Positions 8,743 through 15,922 of a stretch of 64,000 nucleotides of DNA are shown here, one piece after another. Positions within the stretch are counted from its first letter, which is position 1. Each line of letters starts with the position of its first letter. This stretch comes from JAXLXE01 sp046328115 (GTDB taxonomy: Bacteria; Chloroflexota; UBA6077; JACCZL01). Both the position numbers and the translations under genes were made by a program. Location of the stretch: assembly GCA_046328115.1 (NCBI GenBank), contig JAXLXE010000001.1:1984001-2048000 (forward strand), given 5' to 3'. The notes below the pieces were generated by a model. The model ran no database searches. It was not told where the DNA came from and saw only the letters and a program-made list of their open reading frames with translations.

Positions 8743-9665
8743 GCGTCTCAACGCACTACGCGGCCATCAAGGCGAAGCTGGACCGGGGGCGCACCGTCAT
8801 CCTGGACGGCGCGATCGGCACGGAGATCCTGCGGCGAGACGTGACCTGGGCGGACCACCAGGTGATAGACCGGCCCACGGTCATCCGGGCGATCCACGAG
8901 GACTACGTGCGGGCGGGGGCGGACGTGATCTCCACCAACACGTTCCAGCTCACCCGCCGCGCGCTCTACAACCACTTCCGCGACGACGCGCACCGCGAGT
9001 ACATCGGGGCGCGGGACCTGCCGGACCGGGCGGAGAAACTGCTCCACGCGGCGGCGCGGCTGGCCGTGGAGTCGCGCGACGCGGTCGCCGATGGACGCCC
9101 GGTGGCGGTGGCCGGCGCCATCACTACCCTGGAGTGGTGCTTCCGGCCAGACCTCTCGCCCAGCCCCACCCAGGCGCGGGCCGAGTATCGCGAGACCATC
9201 CAGACGCTGGCGGACGCTGGCTGCGACCTGGTCCTGGTGGAGACGGTAAACTCCGTCTCGGAGGCGGCCTCAGCGGCCCAGGCGGCGCGTGACGTGGGGC
9301 TGCCCTGCTGGATGGCGTTTGTCCCCGATGAGGACGGCAAGCTGTTCTCCGGCGAGACCATGGCGGATGCCGCCGCGGCCATGGCCCCGCTGGGCGTGGC
9401 CGCGGTGCTGCTGAACTGCGCGCCGCCGGACGACTGCCGGGCGGGTCTGGAGAAGCTGGCGGACGCCGGCTATCCGGCCGCCGGGATCTACCCGCACATC
9501 GGCCGATTCGATCCGCCGGAGTGGCTGTTCACGGATGAGTACCCGCCAGACCGCTACCTGGCGGAGGCGCGCGGGTGGCACCGAACCGGCGCGCGGGTCA
9601 TCGGCGGCTGCTGCGGGACCACGCCAGATCACATCGCCCGCCTGGCCGCGGCGTTCGCCGACTGA
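8739..9665 (+). CDS. Homocysteine S-methyltransferase family protein (intact zinc site)
   Basis: Transfers a methyl group to homocysteine, or a related thiol, from S-methylmethionine, a betaine or a similar donor. It has 308 residues. The zinc ligands are present: Cys in LLNCAPPDD and the pair in IGGCCGTTPDHI near the C-terminus. The N-terminal ILDGAIGTEILRRD and STNTFQLTRR are family landmarks. The start is ATG 8739 with GAGGAG 3-4 bases upstream. It is coupled to the degenerate paralog before it and followed two bases later by the FAD oxidoreductase, suggesting one operon. The methyl donor cannot be read from sequence. Confidence 0.88.
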   Translation: MSVSTHYAAIKAKLDRGRTVILDGAIGTEILRRDVTWADHQVIDRPTVIRAIHEDYVRAGADVISTNTFQLTRRALYNHFRDDAHREYIGARDLPDRAEKLLHAAARLAVESRDAVADGRPVAVAGAITTLEWCFRPDLSPSPTQARAEYRETIQTLADAGCDLVLVETVNSVSEAASAAQAARDVGLPCWMAFVPDEDGKLFSGETMADAAAAMAPLGVAAVLLNCAPPDDCRAGLEKLADAGYPAAGIYPHIGRFDPPEWLFTDEYPPDRYLAEARGWHRTGARVIGGCCGTTPDHIARLAAAFAD

Positions 9666-9667
9666 CC

Positions 9668-11269
9668 GTGGCAACAGCCACCTCGCGGCCCTACGACGCG
9701 ATCGTGGTGGGCGGCGGCCACAACGGGTTGGTCTGTGCCGCCTACCTCGCCCGGGCCGGCCAGCACGTCCTGGTGCTGGAACGGCGCCACCTGGTGGGCG
9801 GCGCCGCCGTCTCGGAGGAGCTTTTCCCGGGCTACAAGGTCTCCACCGCCAGCTACCTGGTGAGCCTGATGCAGGAGAAGATCATCCGCGATCTGGACCT
9901 GCCACGGCACGGCTACCACGTGTTCCCCAAGGACCCCAGCTACTTCGCGCTCCAGCCCAACGGTCGGCACTTCTTCATGTGGCGGGACATGGCGCGGACG
10001 CAGGCCGAGATCGCCCGCCTCTCCGCACGAGACGCCGAGCGCTACCCGCGCTACGAGGCGATGCTGGACCGCATTGCCGGCTTCGTGCGGCCGCTGCTGC
10101 TCCAGCCGCCGCCCGGAGTGCCGCCCCGCACGGCTGACGACTTCGTACAGCTTCTGAAGTTGGGTAAGCGCGTGCTCAGGCTCTCGCGGCAAGACCTGGC
10201 CACACTCGTGCGGTTCTTCACGGCCAGCGTGGCGGAACTGCTGGACGACTGGTTCGAGAGCGAGGAGCTCAAGGTGGCGCTGGCCGCCGATGGCGTGATC
10301 GGGGTGAGCGCCGGGCCGCGCTCGCCGGGCACGGCCTACGTGCTGCTGCACCACCAGATGGGCGGGGTGGACGGAAGTCGCGGGCTGTGGGGCTTCGCGC
10401 GGGGCGGGATGGGCGCCATCTCCAATGCGATAGCGGCGGCGGCCCGGGAGGCCGGCGCGGAGATCCGCACGGACGCGGCGGTGTCCCGGGTGCTGGTGCG
10501 GGACGGCAGCGCGCGCGGGGTGGAGCTGACGACCGGTGAACGACTGTTGGCAACGGGGGTGATCTCCAATCTGGATCCGCGGCAGACCTTCCTTAACCTG
10601 GTGGGCGCACAGCACCTTCCGCGCGACCTGGTGGCCGAAGTGGAGCGCTACCGCTGCACGGGCGCCTCGTTCAAGCTGAACCTGGCGCTGGGTGAGCGGC
10701 CCAGCTACTCCGTCGTACCGGGCACGGCGCTGGGGCCGCAGCACATGGGCACCACCCATATCGCGCCCTCGATGGACTACCTGGAGCGTGCCTGGGACGA
10801 CGCGAAGTACGGCCGACCGTCAGCCCATCCCATGCTGGAGATCGGCCTGCCCACCTCCTACGACGACAGCATCGCTCCGCCGGGGAATCAGATCATGTCC
10901 ATCTTCGCACAGTACGCACCCTATCACCTGGCAGAGGGGTCCTGGGATCAGATGCGGGATGCGTTCGTGGACCGGCTCGTGGACACGCTGGCGGAGCACG
11001 CTCCGAACGTGCGCTCAGCCATCGAGCACCGCTTCGCCATGGCGCCGCCGGACATCGAGGAGCGCTTTGGCATGACCGGCGGGCACATCTTCCACGGGGA
11101 GCTGAGCTTTCAGCAGCTCTTCTGGATGCGGCCCTTCGGCAGCGCCGGCCGCTACTCCACGCCCGTCAGAAACCTCTATCTGTGCGGCTCCGGCACCCAC
11201 CCGGGCGGCGGCGTCATGGGAGCCCCAGGCCACAACGCCGCGCAGGCAATCCTCCGGGAGACCCGCTAA
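9668..11269 (+). CDS. FAD-dependent oxidoreductase, PYROXD2 / phytoene-desaturase-like
   Basis: A 533-residue flavoprotein starting at GTG 9668, two bases after the methyltransferase stop. The N-terminal dinucleotide-binding motif is DAIVVGGGHNGLVCAAYL followed by VLVLERRHLVGGAAVSEE. The C-terminal FAD contact is YLCGSGTHPGGGVMGAPGHN, typical of the PYROXD2/COG1233 group. These enzymes are often named phytoene desaturases, but no carotenoid genes lie nearby, so a desaturase or amine-oxidase role on another substrate is as likely. The neighbours suggest a link to methylated sulfur or nitrogen compounds (inference). Confidence 0.85.
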   Translation: MATATSRPYDAIVVGGGHNGLVCAAYLARAGQHVLVLERRHLVGGAAVSEELFPGYKVSTASYLVSLMQEKIIRDLDLPRHGYHVFPKDPSYFALQPNGRHFFMWRDMARTQAEIARLSARDAERYPRYEAMLDRIAGFVRPLLLQPPPGVPPRTADDFVQLLKLGKRVLRLSRQDLATLVRFFTASVAELLDDWFESEELKVALAADGVIGVSAGPRSPGTAYVLLHHQMGGVDGSRGLWGFARGGMGAISNAIAAAAREAGAEIRTDAAVSRVLVRDGSARGVELTTGERLLATGVISNLDPRQTFLNLVGAQHLPRDLVAEVERYRCTGASFKLNLALGERPSYSVVPGTALGPQHMGTTHIAPSMDYLERAWDDAKYGRPSAHPMLEIGLPTSYDDSIAPPGNQIMSIFAQYAPYHLAEGSWDQMRDAFVDRLVDTLAEHAPNVRSAIEHRFAMAPPDIEERFGMTGGHIFHGELSFQQLFWMRPFGSAGRYSTPVRNLYLCGSGTHPGGGVMGAPGHNAAQAILRETR

Positions 11270-11293
11270 CAGTCGCAGATTCCCCCCGTGCCG

Positions 11294-11428
11294 TCATCCC
11301 GACGCAGGAGGGGTGTAGCCCTCCAGACTCACCTCAAACAACTCGGTCGCCCCCCAACGGCGACCTGAATACCGGCCCCTCCGATATCACCTGTCCAGCC
11401 GGACAGATCCCTCCGCCGCCGGGATGAC
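11294..11428. repeat. 135-bp structured element with terminal inverted repeats
   Basis: The ends are a perfect 9-bp inverted repeat, GTCATCCCG (11294-11302) and CGGGATGAC (11420-11428). Inside are three further perfect hairpins: GGAGGG/CCCTCC (11308-11325), GGTCGCC/GGCGACC (11345-11365) and CTGTCC/GGACAG (11391-11406). It fills the convergent gap between the flavoprotein gene and the hydrolase-like gene and holds no gene. It resembles a REP- or MITE-type dispersed element; other copies are not seen in this window. Confidence 0.5.
11308..11325 (+). terminator. Stem-loop after the FAD oxidoreductase gene
   Basis: GGAGGG (11308-11313) and CCCTCC (11320-11325) flank a GTGTAG loop 38 bases after the stop at 11269. 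No T-run follows, so termination would be weak or assisted by the further hairpins downstream. Confidence 0.35.
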
Positions 11429-11482
11429 CGATCGAGCGCCCGCTCTTCCTACGAGGCCGGACCACGCCGCCTACGCGGCCCC

Positions 11483-12682
11483 CTACGCCGGGGCCTCCAC
11501 CTCGATGCCCAGGAGTCGGGTGATCGTCCAGTCTGTCAAATTCGCGACAAGCTCCTCGCCAGACTCGCTGTTGGCCAGCACGACGACGGCGAACCGTCGC
11601 GCGGGAACGATGGTGCTGATCGACTCGAAGCCGTCCACGCTGCCGTCCAGCGAGAGGAAGCGCGCCTCCGGAGCATCCTCCACGAGCCAGGCGAGCGAGG
11701 CGGTGTCGCGTGGGTCGCTGCCGGCCGCGACCAGAGGCGAAGTGAGGCGGGAGACGACGTCCTCAGATAGGAATCGCGATCCGTCCGCGGCGAGCCCGCC
11801 GTCCACGAACATGCGGGCGAACCGAAGCTGGTCGCGCGCGGTGGAGACGAGGCCACCGTCTGGCCACTCCGCCCGCTCCTCGTTGAAGGGGCTATGCTCG
11901 CGCATGGTGCGCCCCATGTGGCCGCTGGCGGTGGTCCAGCCGCGCGCGTCCGCATCTGCGAAGACGGACCGCTCCATGCCGAGCGGCACCGTCACGTGCT
12001 CCTGGATGGCCTTGTGGAAGGGAACGCCCGCTGCCACTTCGATCACGCGGCCCGCGAGATCGTAGCCAAGATCGTTGGGCTCAAAGGTGGTTCCAGGCGC
12101 GGTCAGGATTCGCAGGTCGCGGTACTGCTCCACCCAGCGCGCTAGCGCATCGGAGCGGCTGCCGGCAGAGTCCCACTCATCACCGCCATCCGGATCCAGT
12201 CCGGAGGTGTGGGAGAGCAAGTGGGACACGGTGATCTCGTTCGCGGCGCCGTCCTTCAGCTTGAGTGCGGGCAGGTACTTCGCGACGGGGCGGTCCAGAT
12301 CCAGCTTGCCCAGGTCGTGCAGGCGCGCGGCAGCCACGGCGGTCACCGGCTGCGTGAGGGTGGACATGGCGAACAGGGTGTTGTCCTCCATGGCAGCCCG
12401 CGTCCCCTGGCTGGCCAAACCCAGACCAAACGTGCGGTCCACACCATCCAGCGAGAGCGCAACGGCCACGCCGGGCACCCGCGCCTCGCGCATCATGGCC
12501 TCGGCCCGCGCGCGGATCTCCGACATATCAGCGTCACCCAGGGGATCGGACGCGCGCACGGACTGGCGCAGGCCGGCGATGGCGGGCAACGCCAGGCCGG
12601 AGAGCGCCGCCGTGACGGTGCGCCGGAGCATGGAGCGACGAGCGAGGCGCGATTCCTGGGGGCGCGTTCGAGCGGAGGGCAT
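11483..12682 (-). CDS. Serine hydrolase (beta-lactamase class C / PBP) fold protein with its catalytic motifs missing
   Basis: A 399-residue exported protein. The ATG at 12682 has GAGGAA five bases upstream and yields a twin-Arg-like signal (ARRSMLRRTV, then a hydrophobic stretch). The fold is recognisable from VPGVAVALSLDG, ITVSHLLSHTSGL, LGYDLAGRVIEVAAG and DGGLVSTARDQLRFARM. The nucleophile motif normally SxxK (as in SVTKPFTA) reads TLTQPVTA; the YxN motif before LGYDL reads EPN-D; the C-terminal HxG region reads SLDGSVDGF. All three catalytic elements therefore look lost, pointing to a non-catalytic binding protein, although its length and frame are intact. Confidence 0.8.
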   Translation of the reverse strand: MPSARTRPQESRLARRSMLRRTVTAALSGLALPAIAGLRQSVRASDPLGDADMSEIRARAEAMMREARVPGVAVALSLDGVDRTFGLGLASQGTRAAMEDNTLFAMSTLTQPVTAVAAARLHDLGKLDLDRPVAKYLPALKLKDGAANEITVSHLLSHTSGLDPDGGDEWDSAGSRSDALARWVEQYRDLRILTAPGTTFEPNDLGYDLAGRVIEVAAGVPFHKAIQEHVTVPLGMERSVFADADARGWTTASGHMGRTMREHSPFNEERAEWPDGGLVSTARDQLRFARMFVDGGLAADGSRFLSEDVVSRLTSPLVAAGSDPRDTASLAWLVEDAPEARFLSLDGSVDGFESISTIVPARRFAVVVLANSESGEELVANLTDWTITRLLGIEVEAPA

Positions 12683-12818
12683 GGGGTTCCTCGATGGGCA
12701 AGTGGCCGCAAGGAACTGTAGGCAGGCGGTATCGAGCGATTGGGGATTCACGCGTCACACGCGCGCGACGAACGGATCTCAGATGCGGCACATCGCCGCG
12801 CGCGGGAGACGCCGGCGG

Positions 12819-13949
12819 TCAGGCGGTGGCGAAGCGGGCGGCGCTGAGGAACCGGATGTCGTGCGCGGAGCCGCCGTCCAGGGCTAGCTGAGCCAGGACC
12901 TCGCCGATAACGGTGGCGAATTTGAACCCGTGGCCGGAGAAGCCGGCGCCGTACACCACGTCGCGGTGCGCGGCATGACGGTCCAGGACGAAGTGCCGAT
13001 CTGGGGTGACCGTGTACATGCAGGTCAGGGTATCGCGTGCGTCCCCGCCCGCACCCGGCATGTATTGGTTGAGCACGGCCCGGAGCGCCCCAATCTCGTC
13101 CTCCGAGATGCCGCGACGGATTGTGGCCGGCGTGCAGATCTCGCCCAGGTCATGCCGACCAAACTTCACGCCCTCGCCCGGATACCAGGGAAAGCCGTAA
13201 TAGTCGCCCTCTGGAACTTGCCAGAGGTAAACGGGGCAGACGCCTGCGGCGAACCGCTCGTGGCCGTCCGGCTCGAAGTGGACGTTTGGGATGCGCCAGA
13301 CCTCGAGCGGCAGGCCCAGATCCGCCAGCAGATCTGCCGACCACGGGCCGCCGGCGATGACGAGCCGATCCGCGGTGAAGACGGCGTTCGCCGTCTCCAC
13401 CCGATAGGCGGCGCCGTACCGGTGCCAGCGCTTGACGGGCGTCTCGTGCACGGCCTGCGCGCCGTGCTCGATGGCGGCGTCCAGGTGGGCCACAACGCAC
13501 TCCTCCGGCTTGAGCACGCCGGCGTTTGGCTCGTAGACGGCGACGAGGCTGTCCGGCACGGAGTACGCTGAGAAGCGGGCGTTGATCTCCCCGGCGGCGA
13601 GGTACTCATGGTCCAGGCCGTGCTGACGGGCGCTGGCGAGCGCGCCGGTGACGAACTCAGAGTCTGGCGCGCCCAGGTTGAGCCCGCCGGTGATCTGCAG
13701 CAGCGATCGACCCGTCTCTTGCTCCAGCTCTCGCCAGAGGCCGTAGGCCCGCTGGAGCAGGGGTACGTACTCCGGCGCCTCGTAGTAAGCCTCGCGGATG
13801 ATGCGGCTGGTGCCGTGGGAGGAGCCCAGGGCGTGGCGGCGGGCGTGAGCATCGAAGCCGACGACGCGGGCGCCGCGGCGCGCGAGGTGGTAGAGCGCGG
13901 CGCTGCCCATGGCGCCCAGGCCCATGACGATGGCGTCGTACGCTGGCAT
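12819..13949 (-). CDS. Monomeric sarcosine oxidase / N-methyl-amino-acid oxidase-like flavoenzyme
   Basis: A 376-residue member of the MSOX/SolA family, which oxidatively demethylates sarcosine, N-methyltryptophan and similar amino acids, producing formaldehyde and hydrogen peroxide. The Rossmann motif is DAIVMGLGAMGSAALYHLA. GSSHGTSRIIREAYYE is the family signature near residue 45. The Cys in DTLTCMYTVTPDRHFVLD is the expected covalent FAD attachment site. GAGFSGHGFKFATVIGE closes the FAD domain. The gene lies 42 bases downstream of the ABC permease dppC-like gene on the same strand, so the importer may supply its substrate (inference). Confidence 0.88.
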   Translation of the reverse strand: MPAYDAIVMGLGAMGSAALYHLARRGARVVGFDAHARRHALGSSHGTSRIIREAYYEAPEYVPLLQRAYGLWRELEQETGRSLLQITGGLNLGAPDSEFVTGALASARQHGLDHEYLAAGEINARFSAYSVPDSLVAVYEPNAGVLKPEECVVAHLDAAIEHGAQAVHETPVKRWHRYGAAYRVETANAVFTADRLVIAGGPWSADLLADLGLPLEVWRIPNVHFEPDGHERFAAGVCPVYLWQVPEGDYYGFPWYPGEGVKFGRHDLGEICTPATIRRGISEDEIGALRAVLNQYMPGAGGDARDTLTCMYTVTPDRHFVLDRHAAHRDVVYGAGFSGHGFKFATVIGEVLAQLALDGGSAHDIRFLSAARFATA

Positions 13950-13991
13950 TGCTGGCTCCGGTTTCTGTCTCCGGTTGCTGACGGATGCAGT

Positions 13992-14867
13992 CTACAGGCG
14001 GCGGAGGCGGGGGTCCAGCAGGTCGCGCACGCCGTCGCCCAGCAGATTCAGCCCGAGCACGGCAACCATCAGCGCCGCGCCGGGCGCCAGCATGGTCCAC
14101 GGGGCGCTGGCCAGGTACGAGCGCGCCTCTCCCAGCATGTTGCCCCAGCTTGGGATGTACGGGGGAGTGCCCACGCCGAGGAAGCTAAGGCCGGCCTCTC
14201 CCAGCACGGACTGGGCGAACACAAAGGTTCCCTGCACGATCAGGATGGCGAGGCAGTTTGGCAGGATGTGGAAGGCGAGCATGCGCGGCGTGCCCACGCC
14301 GATGGTTCGGGCAGCCTCGATGTACTGCAGTTCGCGCACCGTGAGCACCACGCTGCGAACCACGCGCGCCATGCGCGGCGTATCTACGACGGTGAGGGCC
14401 ACGATGACGTTCCAGACGCTGGGGCCCATGGCGGCCATGATGGCCACGGCGAGGATGATGCCGGGGAAGGCCATGAGGCCATCCATGACCCGCATGATGA
14501 CGGTGTCCGCCCGGCGGTAGTAGCCGGCGCACAGCCCGATCAGCGTGCCGAACACCACGGTACAGAGGGCCACGCCCACGCCTACCAGCAGGGAGACACG
14601 GGACCCGTGAACGGTGCGGCTGAAGGTGTCTCGGCCGAAGTTGTCGGTGCCGAAGAGGTGCTCGGAGGACGGCGCGGACAGCCGGGCCACCGGATCCAGG
14701 AATTGAGGGTCCTGGGTGGCCACGAGGTCCGCGACGATGGCCAGCAGCAGGACGAACACGAAGATGACGGCGCCGAGCACGGCACTGCGGTGGCGCAGAG
14801 CGCGCTGAACGCGGCGGGACCACTCACCGGATGAGACACGGGGGGCGGCAACAACGGCAGCAGCCAC
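13992..14867 (-). CDS. ABC transporter permease, DppC/OppC type
   Basis: Inner-membrane subunit of a peptide/nickel-type ABC importer. It has 291 residues. The N-terminal OppC domain (HRSAVLGAVIFVFVLLLAIV) is followed by GTDNFGRDTFSRTVHGSRVS, the standard DppC landmark, and five further membrane segments. The EAA-type cytoplasmic loop, which contacts the ATPase, is visible as EAARTIGVGTPRMLAFHILPN. It starts three bases after the DppB-like stop, so the two form one unit. No ATPase gene (DppD/DppF) follows in this window. Confidence 0.92.
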   Translation of the reverse strand: MAAAVVAAPRVSSGEWSRRVQRALRHRSAVLGAVIFVFVLLLAIVADLVATQDPQFLDPVARLSAPSSEHLFGTDNFGRDTFSRTVHGSRVSLLVGVGVALCTVVFGTLIGLCAGYYRRADTVIMRVMDGLMAFPGIILAVAIMAAMGPSVWNVIVALTVVDTPRMARVVRSVVLTVRELQYIEAARTIGVGTPRMLAFHILPNCLAILIVQGTFVFAQSVLGEAGLSFLGVGTPPYIPSWGNMLGEARSYLASAPWTMLAPGAALMVAVLGLNLLGDGVRDLLDPRLRRL

Positions 14868-14870
14868 GGC

Positions 14871-15845
14871 TTAGCCCCTCCCCTGCCTGATGCGCGGATC
14901 CAGGGCGCCGTACAAGAGGTCCACGCACAAGTTGATGAGCACGTACATCCCAGCGACCACCATCACCACACCCTGGACGATGGGGTAGTCGCGCCGGGCG
15001 ACGGCCTGAACCAGCAGGCGGCCGACGCCGGGGATGTTGAAGACCTGCTCCGTGATAACGGCGCCACCCATGAGGGCGGCGAAGATCAGCCCGATGATGG
15101 TGAGCAGCGGGATCATGGCGTTGCGGAGGGCGTGGCTGAGCACGACCAGCCGCTCGGCCAGACCTTTGGCCCTGGCGGTTCGTACGTAGTCCTCACTCAG
15201 GGTCTCCAGCATGGTGCTGCGGGTGACGCGGGCGAGCAGCGCGGCCTGGGCAAGCCCCAGCGTGATCGCGGGCATCACCATGTAGCGGAGCGACTCGCCC
15301 ACCTTGGCGAACTCCCCCTGGAGCAGCGGTTCCATGATGGGCTGGTAGCCCGCCACGGGCAGCCAGGCCAGGAGCACGCCAAACAAGAAGATGAGGTTGA
15401 GCCCCAGCCAGAATGTGGGCATGGACACGCCGCCGATGGCGATGAGCATGGCCCCGGAGTCCTGCCAGCGACCGCGGCGGAGGGCGGAGATGATGCCGAG
15501 GGGCATGCCGATGCTGAGCGCGACGAGCAGCGCCAGCGATGTGAGGACGATGGTGGGCTCCGCCCGCTGGGAGATGGCAGTGGACACCGGCTGGTTCAGG
15601 AACAGCGATTGGCCGAGGTCTCCCTGGGCCAGGCGGCCGAACCACCGGAAAAGCTGGACGTACACGGGGTCCTCCAGGCCAAGGCGCTGGCGCAGCTCCT
15701 TGACCTGTTCAGGTCGTGCGTCTGGCCCCAGGATGACGGCCGCGGGATCACCGGGTGTCAAGAACAGGAGCAGGAACACGGCGGTGGCCACAATGAGCAT
15801 GACCGGGATCGCGGCGAGTAGCCGTCTGATGAGGTAGCGTGCCAT
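14871..15845 (-). CDS. ABC transporter permease, DppB/OppB type
   Basis: Partner membrane subunit of the same importer, 324 residues. It begins MARYLIRRLLAAIPVMLIVA, the usual DppB opening, followed by FLLLFLTPGDPAAVILG and the periplasmic loop QRLGLEDPVYVQLFRWFGRL. The EAA loop YVRTARAKGLAERLVVLSHA is intact. It lies downstream of a binding-protein gene, separated by a strong stem-loop at 15884-15913 that may lower permease expression relative to the binding protein. Confidence 0.93.
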   Translation of the reverse strand: MARYLIRRLLAAIPVMLIVATAVFLLLFLTPGDPAAVILGPDARPEQVKELRQRLGLEDPVYVQLFRWFGRLAQGDLGQSLFLNQPVSTAISQRAEPTIVLTSLALLVALSIGMPLGIISALRRGRWQDSGAMLIAIGGVSMPTFWLGLNLIFLFGVLLAWLPVAGYQPIMEPLLQGEFAKVGESLRYMVMPAITLGLAQAALLARVTRSTMLETLSEDYVRTARAKGLAERLVVLSHALRNAMIPLLTIIGLIFAALMGGAVITEQVFNIPGVGRLLVQAVARRDYPIVQGVVMVVAGMYVLINLCVDLLYGALDPRIRQGRG

Positions 15846-15883
15846 CCGGCGGAAGGGCCTCCGTTGGTCCTAAGGTTCGCGTT

Positions 15884-15913
15884 CGCCGGGCGGGAGCGAG
15901 CTCCCGCCCGGCG
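15884..15913 (-). terminator. Strong intercistronic stem-loop between binding protein and permeases
   Basis: A 13-bp perfect stem, CGCCGGGCGGGAG (15884-15896) with CTCCCGCCCGGCG (15901-15913), loop CGAG. It lies 9 bases after the binding-protein stop and 38 bases before the permease start. No T-run follows on the minus strand, so partial termination or mRNA 3'-end protection is more likely than full termination. Confidence 0.6.
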
Positions 15914-15922
15914 ATGGCGGTG

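Noticed and set aside
9668..11269. Naming the flavoprotein a phytoene desaturase of carotenoid synthesis
   Set aside because: The C-terminal signature is that of the broader PYROXD2 group and no carotenoid gene is nearby.
13608..14834. A 408-codon plus-strand open frame across the oxidase and permease genes
   Set aside because: Antisense to the sarcosine-oxidase-like and DppC-like genes; composition is that of a shadow frame.
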